The notes beneath the pieces are model-generated. The model was not told the DNA's origin and searched no databases. It saw nothing but the letters and a program-made list of their open reading frames with translations. A program made the translations under genes and the position numbers. Of a DNA stretch of 64,000 bases, positions 44,151-53,847 are shown piece after piece. Source of the stretch: Brasilonema angustatum HA4187-MV1 (GTDB taxonomy: Bacteria; Cyanobacteriota; Cyanobacteriia; Cyanobacteriales; Nostocaceae); the NCBI GenBank assembly GCA_019359695.1, contig JAHHGV010000020.1, positions 84,356 through 148,355 of the forward strand, read 5' to 3'. Numbering within the stretch: position 1 is the stretch's first letter; every line of letters starts with the position of its first letter.

Positions 44151-46643
44151 ATGGATACAAATGAGACTGGAAGCATTGCCAGCATTATTGAAAAGCGTCT
44201 TCCCTTAGCTAGAAAAGTAATAGATGTAGAGGCGGAACTTAAATCCCTAGACTCAGCAGTCCGACATCTTCAAAAGCATCAGAATCAGTTACTGAAACGA
44301 TTTGAGGATTCAAGTGTACCTAGCTTTTTGGAGAACATCTGTTTAACCACACTACAATCGAGCATTAATACTGAACTAGAAGCGCTGACAAAACTCAAAG
44401 AGCGCTTTTGCCGTAAGACACTTAATATTGGCGTTGTTGGACGAGCAAACCAAGGTAAGAATTGGTTGCTACAGAGTCTAACAGGACTGACGTGTGCTGA
44501 GATTCCAGATGGAAACACACATCATTGCACAGATGTTTGTAGTTTTATTTACAATAATAATAATGGGGAGACTTACGCTGAGGTTTGGTTTCACTCAGAG
44601 CAGTCATTTCTAGATGAGGTGATCAGTCCCTACTATGAAAAACTTGGCTTGGGTGAAAAACCAAAGACGGTAGACGAGTTTGCCACTAAACCTTTGCCTT
44701 TATTGCTCAGTAATCATCCTGAATACCCTGCACAGGTAGCAGCGTATGAACAACTACTACAGTATCACATACATTTAGACAAATATCGCTCCCTTTTGCA
44801 GCAATCTTCACCCCGCCACATTTGTGCGAACCAAATTCGGGAGTACGTGGCTCAAGAGACTGCTTCCAGTCAGAGGATCTTTTTTAACCCTTCGGGTATC
44901 TCCTCCCTTGGCACTACGCCAACGCTCAGCCTGTGTGAAACAGATACGCACAGCCAGCACGTAAGCGCTTTGCGCACACTTGGTGAACGCGCAGCGTCTG
45001 GGATAGAAAAGGGAAAACGCCAGTCGCACGCCACTGGCTACAACGGGGGAGAACCTCCGCAATCGCCACAACACTTAGTAGCCGCGCACGGCGCTGGCTC
45101 CCCTCCAAAAGCACCGCAGATTCTTTCGGAGGGAGATCCTCCTTTGAACTCCTGGCTGTCTCACCATCTGGCAGTTAGGGAAATTAAGATTACTTGTCAA
45201 TTCAATCACGCTGATGTTGGACAAATAGCCTTTGTAAATATACCTGGTTTGGGTGATACGGGTATTTGGGATGAACAGCGTCTGATGAAAATTTTAGCGC
45301 AACAGGTTGATGCGATCCTGTTTGTGCGCATGCCAAAGTCAACTGACGACGACTGGAGGGATGTAGATGTGCGTTTGTATAACACGGTGCGTGCAGCACA
45401 AGTTGATGTTGTGCCAACTAACTTGTGCTCCTTTATGATACTTAACCGTACAGAAGCTGATTCACGCTTTGGTGACAACTCCAAAAGCTGCCAAAATTTA
45501 GCACACGATATTGCTAAAACAAAAATCAGTGTTGTCAAGTGTGTAACGGCTAACTGCGCCGATACTCAAGAAGCGCACAAAGTTCTTGAACAAGTTCTTG
45601 ATTATTTCAAGGCAAAAATGACTGATTTAGATGAGAAATACGCCTTCTTACGCCAACAACAATTAAATTTACTCCAAAACCAAGTGAAAGCTGAGTTAGA
45701 GAAAGTCAGCAAGGCTTTAGATTTAGCAACCCATGATGATATTCATGGGCTTGGGCTGTTTGAGGAAAAATTCAAAGAACTTTGGTTGGCTGTAACAAAC
45801 AGTCTAGAGGAACTGCTGACAGGGCTTAGGCGAAAGCGAGAAGCAGTTGATATGGACTTTAAAAAGCAAGTAGAAACTGTTTTGCAAACTTGTCGAAGTG
45901 ATACAGGAATTCCGTCAATTCAAGAAATAGAACAGCGTTTTTGCCTAGAAAAGAGCTACGCAATTATATACGAAAAGTACCTGAATGAAATCCGTGCTCA
46001 TTTGTCGAAACATCTGTCGTCATTGGATATCGGTTTAGAGCGATCGCTTGACAAAGTTAAATCGCAACTGACTCAGATACTAATGGACAAGGGACAGTTG
46101 GAAAAACTGACACAAGCCAAAGGAGGTGAATTTATGGAGGCGATCGCCAACCAAATACCTGACGAACTCATACCAGGGATACCGAGTAAACTTAAATATG
46201 GATTCCAAACCCTAGCTAGGTTTAAGCTTTCTTACCGAGGATTTCTACAGTATCGCATTCGCAAATGTTTAGATGGATTGACTCCCAATCAGCCTGCAAC
46301 CCTAAAGCTTTCCGCATCGTCCTCTGCTGAGCAAGTGCTGCTCAATCTCAAAATAGCTTACGCAGAAGCTGTGAGTAAGTGTGAAAAAGCTTTGAAAGAA
46401 CTACTGTGCGAGCCAAGTCAAGTGATTTATGCCATTGTAGAAGAATTTGTAGATTCCATACTTCGCGCAACAGATGTAGAAAGTGAATGGCGAATCTTTC
46501 TACAAGATGTTCGACGGCAAATTTGGCAGGAATTTCAACACCTGGGCGATACTCCTCCAAATCCGTCCCTAGGTGATACTCCGAAGGGAGTCATCCAAAG
46601 TAATCGCACCCAACTGCAGCCTCAGGTATCTCCCACTCAATAA
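44151..46643 (+). CDS. Dynamin-like GTPase family protein
   Basis: An 830-residue soluble protein with long helical regions (about 20-90 and 500-620) as in bacterial dynamin-like proteins. The GTPase begins NIGVVGRANQGKNWLLQSLTGL (92-113). The P-loop reads GRANQGKN, so the Ser/Thr that ligates Mg2+ in GxxxxGK(S/T) is Asn104. A G3-like VNIPGLGDTG and G4-like LNRTEAD follow. Residues about 244-330, between G2 and G3, are Pro/Gly/Ser-rich and derive from GC-rich repeat DNA inserted in frame (44880-45150). Dynamins remodel membranes by GTP-driven assembly. Here activity is uncertain because of the P-loop change. Confidence 0.75.
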   Translation: MDTNETGSIASIIEKRLPLARKVIDVEAELKSLDSAVRHLQKHQNQLLKRFEDSSVPSFLENICLTTLQSSINTELEALTKLKERFCRKTLNIGVVGRANQGKNWLLQSLTGLTCAEIPDGNTHHCTDVCSFIYNNNNGETYAEVWFHSEQSFLDEVISPYYEKLGLGEKPKTVDEFATKPLPLLLSNHPEYPAQVAAYEQLLQYHIHLDKYRSLLQQSSPRHICANQIREYVAQETASSQRIFFNPSGISSLGTTPTLSLCETDTHSQHVSALRTLGERAASGIEKGKRQSHATGYNGGEPPQSPQHLVAAHGAGSPPKAPQILSEGDPPLNSWLSHHLAVREIKITCQFNHADVGQIAFVNIPGLGDTGIWDEQRLMKILAQQVDAILFVRMPKSTDDDWRDVDVRLYNTVRAAQVDVVPTNLCSFMILNRTEADSRFGDNSKSCQNLAHDIAKTKISVVKCVTANCADTQEAHKVLEQVLDYFKAKMTDLDEKYAFLRQQQLNLLQNQVKAELEKVSKALDLATHDDIHGLGLFEEKFKELWLAVTNSLEELLTGLRRKREAVDMDFKKQVETVLQTCRSDTGIPSIQEIEQRFCLEKSYAIIYEKYLNEIRAHLSKHLSSLDIGLERSLDKVKSQLTQILMDKGQLEKLTQAKGGEFMEAIANQIPDELIPGIPSKLKYGFQTLARFKLSYRGFLQYRIRKCLDGLTPNQPATLKLSASSSAEQVLLNLKIAYAEAVSKCEKALKELLCEPSQVIYAIVEEFVDSILRATDVESEWRIFLQDVRRQIWQEFQHLGDTPPNPSLGDTPKGVIQSNRTQLQPQVSPTQ
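44885..45150 (+). repeat. GC-rich repeat DNA inserted in frame in the GTPase gene
   Basis: Base composition and sequence (CTCCTCCCTTGGCACTACG, GCGCTGGCTCCCCTCC, GGAGGGAGATCCTCC) match intergenic repeat blocks at 6076-6136 and 35976-36000 rather than the surrounding gene. The frame remains open through it. Confidence 0.6.
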
Positions 46644-48909
46644 CTGTTAACTGCCACTGGCATGCTATTTGCACTTAATGAGAGAACCAACAGTTGTTCT
46701 GAGCCTCGCTCTTTGAAGAACTGGCGAACTTCAGAGGAAACCGGAGTACAACACACAACTGTTGGTAACGCAGTGCCTCCTCAAGTGAAGACAGCATGTA
46801 CCTACTACCTGCGGGTTACCCTCGGTGCATACCACTCGCTGCCTCACCCAGGTGCTGGTTGTTTTTGACAAACGCGCTCAGGGTGTGAATGTACTCAAAT
46901 GTGAGATGTTAACAGCTTAGAAGTGAAGCGATACCAGGATTTAGGCATCTGTCATATTGTTTGGGAGACGCTACTACAGGCAAGATACTATTGAAGTATT
47001 TCTTGTGTTTTAAAAGAGTCAATATTTTTTGATTGTTTAGACTTTTCAAGAATTAAAGAGAGAAAATTTTTCTATACTTTCAAAGGCTCCTTTAGCTCAA
47101 ATGTAGAACAAAATACCGCTGATTTTATTTGATTTTGAAAACTTCGCGGTCTTTGTAATCTACCTATCCGAAAACTCAACAGATAAGGTGATCAACTGAT
47201 TTCTTTAAGTATATTGTTTCTTCTTATTACAGGAGACTAACATTTTTGTTGTGTATGAATAGTCTGTTCTCAGCTATCTACCAATAATTTCAAATTAGCG
47301 AAGACTTATTTGACTTCCACTATACCACCCTCTGGACTTAAAATTTCTCTCATGATATAGATTTTTTATAATTATTTACAAGGTAAAAAAGGTTTTTCAT
47401 GAAAGTCTAATTTGTTACTTAAGTGGATGACTGTAAGTACGATAGTACTTATTATCTATGATGTAAATTTAAGATAAAGTTATTTTTTTGCTAAAATGAA
47501 GTTTTGATAAATCTATTTTAGAGAAGCAGTGAAAGACAAAATTTCAACTTTTAAAATAACTTTAGGATTGTTTCATCTCTATATCTCCGAAAATCACTTA
47601 ATATAAATATATTGAAAAAGAGTTATTTTTGTTTTTTGAAAATAATTAAGCTTGAACTTGAAATATAGATACGTTTAGTTATTTTTAGTTAGGATGAGAA
47701 TAATGAATGTGTCTTAGACTTGGAGGTTTTTAAAAAAAAAATTAAGAATGAAAAGATGAATTTGCTAAAAATTACAATTTTCAGTTATCTATTCTATCCA
47801 TCTCTAGGTAAAAAAATCTACGCCTGACTAACTTAATGGAAAACGAGAAAATGCTTATCCTAAATACTTTAAAAAGAGTCAATTATGAATATAAAAATGT
47901 GAACTGGATTGCCTGAGTGCTAAGGTTTGTAAGCTATTGTGCTTTTAAACCTACTTAGAGAGTTCTAGATAAATACTGAGAAATATAAACATAGTTAACG
48001 TCTTTAGAAAGGTGGTACTACGATCATAATGAGGAAAAATAACTATTATGAAATGTTAATACCATATACTGGGATGAAAATAGAAGTTCTATTGTCAGTA
48101 AAAATTAGGCTATCTTCTATGAATTATGAATTTATTAATATAAGATAGCTTGAGCAGATTATACATAATATGAAAATATCTACACTGACTCAATGACTTC
48201 TAATGTTTTTTCTGTAAGTAGATAGACTAGCTTTGAGAGATTTTTCTTCTGAATAGAGGTGGTAACTCGACCACAGACAGGTAAGTCTTCATTTCATTTA
48301 AAATATAAGATACTGTAAAAATGGAGGCGATTAAGATAAAAATGCACAAATCTTGAAAGCTATATTATTAATTGTTGAAGTGCCATTGAGAGGATATAAG
48401 GCAAATAATTCTAGCAAGAAGTTGACTTTTGTAAACAGTGACTTATTGATCCAAACTTTCAAATCGTTGATCCTCACCAATAATTCTTACTAAAACATAC
48501 AGAAAAGGTAGCTATCAAGGATGATTACTTTAAACAGAAAATATTTTGTGAGCATGTGTTATGGGCAAAGAAAAAGGCTTTGATAACTACAATTTTCGAA
48601 AATCGTGATTTCGTTTACAAAAGATGGTTCAATCAAATGTATAAAATTGATAGTCAAGTTTTGTTCATGTTGTTAAAAACTTTATTCTCACAGCAACGAC
48701 TCTACAATTAAATTCTTTTTAGATATAAAAAAATTTTTTTTTCTTTTTCTGTTTGATAAAAAAATGAAGCATACTTTTACGAAACAAAAAAAAAGTTTAG
48801 TGTTAACGAAATGACTTGTTTCATGACAAAAACTCTGATAATCTTATCGTTTCTATACCCTAGTTAATTTCTTTTGATGATGTTAACGACCAGCAGATAG
48901 TAGAACAAA
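46644..48909. other. 2.2-kb gene-poor, very AT-rich region
   Basis: The first ~230 bases are ordinary composition with a 68-residue frame that is not supported. From about 46950 to 48900 the DNA is conspicuously AT-rich, contains no long frame on either strand, and no GCGATCGC octamer was seen. Small palindromes occur (AAGTAC-gata-GTACTT at 47435-47450; GCTATCTT/AAGATAGC at 48109-48149). No transposase, intron or RNA gene was recognised. Confidence 0.7.
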
Positions 48910-49083
48910 ATGACAAATAAGAAATGGGCTGTAAAACGTATCACTGTGAATCTAGCCGCACAGGAAGCGGAAAAACTTGACAAGTATTGTCGGCAGACAG
49001 GTAGACCTGCAACGGATGTTATCCGAGAGCTGATCCGTAGACTGCCACTCTCCTCAGAGGAGGCTACAGAAGCAAGCACATAA
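48910..49083 (+). CDS. Small ribbon-helix-helix (CopG-type) DNA-binding protein
   Basis: A 57-residue protein, MTNKKWAVKRITVNLAAQEAEKL...ATDVIRELIRRLPLSSEEAT. The strand KRITVNLA followed by two helices with GRPATDVIRELIR fits the CopG/Arc ribbon-helix-helix fold, which dimerises and binds operators, often as antitoxin or autoregulator. No toxin-like ORF is adjacent. It lies immediately after the AT-rich desert, so it could bind that DNA, but this is only a suggestion. No strong Shine-Dalgarno. Confidence 0.75.
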   Translation: MTNKKWAVKRITVNLAAQEAEKLDKYCRQTGRPATDVIRELIRRLPLSSEEATEAST

Positions 49084-49557
49084 ATGGGAGTAGTTAATAG
49101 TTAGTCAAACAAATCACCTCAGAAAAATACAGATGTCAGTCGCCAAAATTAAGCTTGGGGATTGTGTGCGACTGGTGAGACAGCACTATACACGAGGGTC
49201 TCTCTAGGTGACTGCGCTCTATGCCTGCGGCTGGCCATTCGGCTATCGCAGCGATCTGCGGAGGGAGGTCATCCCCGATAGCCGTAAGGCGTGGCGGAGC
49301 GCCATAGGGTTGATGAATATTGGTCTCACGCCCAGGCCGCCACTTTGAAGTCGCGGCGCTACGCGTTTCAAACCCGCTTGAAGAAAGAACATTTCACGTG
49401 CTTGAAAACCTTTACTTCAAGTATTGGGTATTTTGACTCAAGCAATTCTGATTTCTGAGTTTTTCTGACAACTGACAACCCAGCACTTGAGGTGAGTAGC
49501 AAATTCCGACACCAACCCAGTTACAATTTGTAATGAAACTGAAAAGGTAAAGACGGA
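49084..49557. other. Repeat-rich intergenic region before zds
   Basis: Contains GC-rich dispersed repeats between about 49190 and 49385, including a GGCTATCG/CGATAGCC stem (49241-49248 with 49276-49283). No gene is seen. The zds promoter presumably lies near its end. Confidence 0.45.
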
Positions 49558-50997
49558 ATGCGCGTTGCGATCATAGGAGCGGGACTAGCTGGACTAGCAA
49601 CTGCTATCGATTTGTCTGATGCTGGCTGTGAAGTCCACATTTTTGAGTCTCGTCCGTTTGTTGGAGGGAAAGTGAGTAGTTGGCTTGATGGTAATGCCAA
49701 CCATATTGAAATGGGGTTGCATGTCTTTTTTGGCAACTACTACCAGCTTTTGGAATTGATGAAGAAAGTGGGGGCGTTGGAAAACCTGCGCCCAAAAGAG
49801 CATAGCCACATTTTCATCAATCAAGGGGGAAAAGTTGGTGCTTTAGATTTTCGCTTTGTCATGGGTGCACCTTTTAATGGATTAAAAGCGTTTTTCACCA
49901 GTTCCCAACTTTCGTTACTGGATAAATTCCAAAATGCGATCGCATTAGGAACCAGTCCGATAGTACGCGGTTTGGTGGACTTTAACGGCGCGATGAAAAA
50001 CATCCGCGACTTGGATAAAGTTAGCTTTGCTGACTGGTTTCGTAGTCACGGCGGTAATGAGGGTAGTATTAAGCGAATGTGGAACCCCATCGCCTACGCC
50101 CTCGGCTTTCTCGATTGCGAACATATTTCTGCCCGTTGTATGTTGACAGTCTTTCAGCTATTTGCAGTGAAAACCGAGGCGTCGAAACTGCGAATGCTGG
50201 AAGGTTCCCCCTATGAGTACTTGCACAAGCCGATCTTGGAATATCTGGAAACTAGGGGGACAAAGATTTACACTCGTAGGAGAGTACGAGAAATACAGTT
50301 TATTGAGGAGGAACACCAAACCCGTGTTAGTGGTGTTGTCATAGCTGATGGTGATAGAGAAGATATCATTACTGCTGATGCTTATGTCGCTGCCTGTGAT
50401 GTTCCAGGAATTCAGCGTTTGTTACCTCAACAGTGGCGCAAGTGGCAGGAATTTGAGAATATATACAAGTTAGAATGTGTGCCAGTGGCAACAGTTCAAT
50501 TGCGGTTTGATGGCTGGGTGACGGAACTGCATGATACTCAAGAGCGCAAACAGCTTAATCGTGCAGCGGGAATTGATAATTTACTTTATACTGCCGATGC
50601 TGACTTTTCTTGTTTTGCTGATTTAGCATTAACTAGCCCTGGTGATTATTACAGGGAAGGGCAAGGTTCACTATTGCAGCTTGTGTTAACACCAGGTGAT
50701 CCGTTTATTAAGCAAAGTAATGAGGCGATCGCCCAGCATGTCCTCAAGCAAGTACATGAGTTGTTCCCCTCCTCACGAGAGCTAAACATGACTTGGTACA
50801 GTGTAGTGAAACTTGCTCAGTCTTTGTACAGAGAAGCACCAGGAGTGGATATTTACCGTCCTCAGCAAAAGACGCCAATTTCTAATTTCTTCCTAGCAGG
50901 TAGTTATACGCAGCAGGACTATATCGATAGTATGGAAGGTGCAACAATTTCAGGAAGGCGTGCGGCGAAGGCAATTTTGGACAATGTGAAGAAATGA
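49558..50997 (+). CDS. zds: 9,9'-di-cis-zeta-carotene desaturase
   Basis: A 479-residue plant-type (CrtQ) desaturase converting zeta-carotene to lycopene in the thylakoid or plasma membrane. The FAD-binding [15 protein letters not shown] (5-19) and [16 protein letters not shown], then [25 protein letters not shown] and the C-terminal [27 protein letters not shown] motif are diagnostic. Length is normal. It is followed 61 nt downstream by an SRPBCC gene on the same strand, probably co-transcribed. Confidence 0.97.
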   Translation: MRVAIIGAGLAGLATAIDLSDAGCEVHIFESRPFVGGKVSSWLDGNANHIEMGLHVFFGNYYQLLELMKKVGALENLRPKEHSHIFINQGGKVGALDFRFVMGAPFNGLKAFFTSSQLSLLDKFQNAIALGTSPIVRGLVDFNGAMKNIRDLDKVSFADWFRSHGGNEGSIKRMWNPIAYALGFLDCEHISARCMLTVFQLFAVKTEASKLRMLEGSPYEYLHKPILEYLETRGTKIYTRRRVREIQFIEEEHQTRVSGVVIADGDREDIITADAYVAACDVPGIQRLLPQQWRKWQEFENIYKLECVPVATVQLRFDGWVTELHDTQERKQLNRAAGIDNLLYTADADFSCFADLALTSPGDYYREGQGSLLQLVLTPGDPFIKQSNEAIAQHVLKQVHELFPSSRELNMTWYSVVKLAQSLYREAPGVDIYRPQQKTPISNFFLAGSYTQQDYIDSMEGATISGRRAAKAILDNVKK

Positions 50998-51058
50998 ACC
51001 GCCTTAGCAAAGCGTGTCTGCAGGACATAGGCGCTAAAAACGCCAAGGAATAACAGAT

Positions 51059-51511
51059 ATGGCAGATTGGTTGGAGCATAGTGTGCAGGTTGAGGTAGAG
51101 GCTCCCATAGACTTAGTTTGGAGCTTATGGTCTGATTTGGAACAGATGCCCCGTTGGATGAAATGGATTGATTCGGTGAAGGTTCCAGAAGATAATCCAG
51201 AAATATCGATATGGAAGCTCAATACTGGGGGTTTAGAGTTTACTTGGAAATCCCGCATTCTTAAAGTTGTCCCTAACCAAATCATCCAGTGGGAATCGGT
51301 GGATGGTTTGCCAAATCGAGGGGCAGTGCGTTTTTATGACCGCCACAGTAGTAGTATTGTTAAACTGACTATTGCCTATGCTATCCCTGGTATTCTAGGG
51401 AAGATTATGGATAATTTGTTTTTGGGACGGGCGGTTGAATCAACTCTCAAGAGTGATATGGAAAAGTTTCGAGAATACGCTCTTCAGGCGAAATCGAATG
51501 TATCCCAGTAG
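51059..51511 (+). CDS. SRPBCC (START-like) family protein
   Basis: A 150-residue soluble protein. ADWLEHSVQVEVEAPIDLVWSLWSDLEQMPRWMKWIDSVKV and LEFTWKSRILKVVPNQIIQWESVDGLPNRGAVRFYD are typical of the polyketide cyclase/SRPBCC fold, a hydrophobic-ligand cavity. It is placed directly after zds, so a role in binding or handling carotenoids or another isoprenoid is plausible though unproven. Confidence 0.88.
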   Translation: MADWLEHSVQVEVEAPIDLVWSLWSDLEQMPRWMKWIDSVKVPEDNPEISIWKLNTGGLEFTWKSRILKVVPNQIIQWESVDGLPNRGAVRFYDRHSSSIVKLTIAYAIPGILGKIMDNLFLGRAVESTLKSDMEKFREYALQAKSNVSQ

Positions 51512-51542
51512 AGTAGTGCTTACGGTTGTGGCTTCTAAAAAA

Positions 51543-51658
51543 ATCTATAGCAGGGAACAAGGAACAGGGAACGCTTAACAGGGAACAGGGTTGAAAATCT
51601 CGTGATGTCCGTATTTTCTCATTCGTTAATGTCCTAATCTACCTGGCAACGGCTATAA
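51543..51658. mobile_element. MITE-like element, family A, partial copy
   Basis: Shares with 5317-5418 the segment from TATAGCA through AACGCTTAACAGGGAACAGGG to ATGTCCTAATCTACCTGGCA and the GGCTATA end. The long left terminal repeat of the 5288 copy is absent. Confidence 0.6.
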
Positions 51659-51697
51659 CTTCCTAGGCCTTCATGAGTAAGCGCGACTTTCCGCCCA

Positions 51698-51710
51698 CGG
51701 CTATAAGCCG
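51698..51710. repeat. IS605-end-like hairpin remnant
   Basis: CGGCT-ATA-AGCCG lies within CCGCCCACGGCTATAAGCCG followed by AGGGGCTTTC, a pattern similar to ends of IS200/IS605 elements. No tnpA or tnpB is present. Confidence 0.35.
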
Positions 51711-51754
51711 AGGGGCTTTCTGCTTTAAATATTGTCAAATTTTGTCAAAATAAC

Positions 51755-51933
51755 TATGACTTACGCACTATACAAATTGACCATCATGTGCATAACGTCA
51801 TTGTGTCGTTTTAGGCTGTTGGGAACAACTCAACAACAGATAGTGTTCGCTCTTCATAGTGAAAAAATCAAACCTCAAGTGTCTGAAAAATCCAATTACA
51901 TATTTGATTGTTTATGTCAATGCGTAAATCCTA
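51755..51933. mobile_element. MITE-like element, family B, copy 1
   Basis: A 179-bp element with terminal inverted repeats TATGACTTACGCA and TGCGTAAATCCTA, two mismatches from the perfect pair in the copy at 62249-62455. The ends begin with TA, the target preferred by IS630/Tc1-type transposases. Confidence 0.65.
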
Positions 51934-52054
51934 ATAACATAACGCTAGGTATCGCAAGTTCTCATCTCGAACAGCACACTTTGCAAAACTTCATACAAGC
52001 ATGTCAGAGGTAGAGTACAGCTAATTATTTCTATATCTAGCAAGGTATAGATAA

Positions 52055-52165
52055 ATGACAAATCCTTTTGTAAGAAGTCAACTTAAGACAGAAATTGAGC
52101 TACCAGAGTTGCTAAATGTAAAAGGCGCATCCGATACACCTTCAATATTTGCCACAATAGTATAA
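52055..52165 (+). CDS. Possible 36-residue peptide
   Basis: ATG preceded by AAGGT encodes MTNPFVRSQLKTEIELPELL and ends in SDTPSIFATIV. It looks like a leader-type peptide (charged, LPELL helix), but there are no modification or export genes beside it. It is surrounded by mobile remnants, so chance is a real possibility. Confidence 0.25.
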   Translation: MTNPFVRSQLKTEIELPELLNVKGASDTPSIFATIV

Positions 52166-52216
52166 GTCATTTGCTGGAGTGGCTGAACCAGCACAGTCTA
52201 GGATATATTTTATCCC

Positions 52217-52409
52217 AATACAGTTCAGTTAAGGAAATTAATCTGTTGAGGCAGGCAGGGGGGCAGAGGAGCACCAGGAGCACCAGGAGCACCAGGAGCA
52301 GAGGCGAAAGAACTAATGGTAATGGACGTTAACTCTTCATCTCCCCTGCTCCCCATCTCCCCATCTCCCCTGCTGTCTCAACGAATAAATGTCTTAACTG
52401 AACCGTATT
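52217..52409. mobile_element. Foldback (MITE-like) element, family C
   Basis: A 193-bp element. The left end (AATACAGTTCAGTTAAG ... GTTGAGGCAG) and the reverse complement of the right end (AATACGGTTCAGTTAAG ... GTTGAGACAG) agree over about 45 bp with few mismatches. The interior has three tandem AGGAGCACC units and a CTCCCC-rich arm. No coding capacity. Confidence 0.65.
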
Positions 52410-52886
52410 GTATTTTATCCCACAAGATAGTGTTGGATTATAGGTTTTGCACTGAACATTATCGCCCTAACTGAATTTAGGTAACGGGCGTTGTTGATGA
52501 TAACTGGTGTGGGGCAATCTTGATAGCATGATTTTTACCTCTAACTCAAGTCAAGCTTTGACTTGGGTTGCTATGCAAGCAAATGTAAGAGTTATAAAAC
52601 AAGTATCGTAGGCAACAAGAACTCATGAGTGATTGTTTTAGACTGTTTGAAGATAACTTGCGATAATCGCTCTTGTCACGTTTTGCACTTAGAATTAAAG
52701 TGAACTTAACAGGAATTATCTTCAACTATCTTTTGGTACTGAATTTTATTTAACTCGAATGACTACTAACACCAATTGTTGCTAGTTTTTCTCGTATATC
52801 CTGAATACTACAACCAACACACTTACCGCTAACCGAATGTAGTCACAACTGTTTCCCACCGTATTTTCTCCCACCAATTCTGAGCA

Positions 52887-53717
52887 ATGTCATCCCTTGA
52901 TCAGCCCTTTGCCAGTTATCACCTTTGGTCTTTAGTTGCCCCAGCCGCATGGCAACAACGTTGGCATTGCCAGATGAGAAGAGGTTTTATTAAAGCCCGA
53001 CAACACGAACCAGAAGTCAAAGCGCTTTTGACAAAAGCGACAGCATCGCAGCGTATTGGTTTACTAGCACAAAAAGGCGTTTATGAATTTCATCACCACA
53101 TCCATCTGTTGAACCAATCTGATGGTGTAGAAAAAGTTGCACAGCTTTTGAGATTAAGCAACTCAACTGATGAAGTTAAGCAACGCGTCTTACAAATTTT
53201 GAAAAAATATTACGATGAACCCTTACTTTTAGGCAAACGTATCATCCTTTTAACTCGCGGGGATGAGGGTTTTCCCAAACCGATTTTGATTTCACAACAA
53301 CGTTATCACTTTCGTTTGTATGCAGTGATGGACTGTGTATTTGTTGAGTCTGATAGCATTTTGCATATTATAGATTTTAAAACTGGAAAATCCGCTTTTG
53401 ACCGACGACAGGCATTAGTTTATTTACTTGCGGCTCGTTATCTTTACCCTAGGTATCAGGCGGTAGCTTCATTTTATAATTTGGAACTTTGTAAAAAATC
53501 TGAGATAATTAGTCTTTCTAAGGATGAATTAGACATAATAGAACGCGAATTAGCTGAGATTGCCAAAAAACATCAGCAAGATTTACAAAAATATCAAGAA
53601 AAAAGCGGTGACTTTAGTAAAATTTTTCCACCAAATCCTGGGTCTCACTGCCGCTTTTGTCCATTTCACGAAATATGTGAATTTTCTACCTTCAAAGATT
53701 TACCAATGCAAAACTAG
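52887..53717 (+). CDS. Cas4/RecB-like PD-(D/E)XK nuclease
   Basis: A 276-residue protein. The nuclease core VFVESDSILHIIDFKTGKSAFDRRQALVYLLAARYLYPRY supplies the D..(D/E)xK catalytic pattern (IIDFKTGK) and the helix-IV-like Q..(A)..Y motif. The C-terminal HCRFCPFHEICEF clusters three Cys, as in the Fe-S-binding region of Cas4/AddB-type nucleases, with a possible fourth Cys (RWHCQMRR) near the N terminus. Cas4-like proteins trim DNA ends. There is no CRISPR or cas gene in the window, so a role in repair or in an unidentified pathway is likely. Confidence 0.82.
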   Translation: MSSLDQPFASYHLWSLVAPAAWQQRWHCQMRRGFIKARQHEPEVKALLTKATASQRIGLLAQKGVYEFHHHIHLLNQSDGVEKVAQLLRLSNSTDEVKQRVLQILKKYYDEPLLLGKRIILLTRGDEGFPKPILISQQRYHFRLYAVMDCVFVESDSILHIIDFKTGKSAFDRRQALVYLLAARYLYPRYQAVASFYNLELCKKSEIISLSKDELDIIERELAEIAKKHQQDLQKYQEKSGDFSKIFPPNPGSHCRFCPFHEICEFSTFKDLPMQN

Positions 53718-53847
53718 AGAATGTAAATATAACAATTTATCAAAAATTTTTAAACAAAAATAAGAGTTTTACCTAATCTTGACGTTGATTCCTGATTCAG
53801 TGTAGTATCTGTTACCAGAAACATCATAAAAAAAGGAAGGGGACTCC

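Larger units (their letters stand above)
51512..52886. other. 1.4-kb region of mobile-element remnants
   Basis: No conserved gene. Contains, in order, a partial MITE of family A (51543-51658), an IS605-end-like hairpin (51698-51710), a family B MITE (51755-51933), a short reading frame (52055-52165) and a foldback element (52217-52409). The rest to 52886 is undistinguished. Confidence 0.6.

Noticed and set aside
46662..46868. 68-residue plus-strand frame
   Set aside because: No family features; composition resembles repeat-derived intergenic DNA.
46950..48905. Group I or II intron, or retron, in the AT-rich region
   Set aside because: No domain V-like hairpin, no reverse transcriptase or maturase fragment, and no flanking split gene was found by eye.
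51732..52013. 93-residue plus-strand frame
   Set aside because: Most of it lies inside a MITE with terminal inverted repeats, so coding is unlikely.
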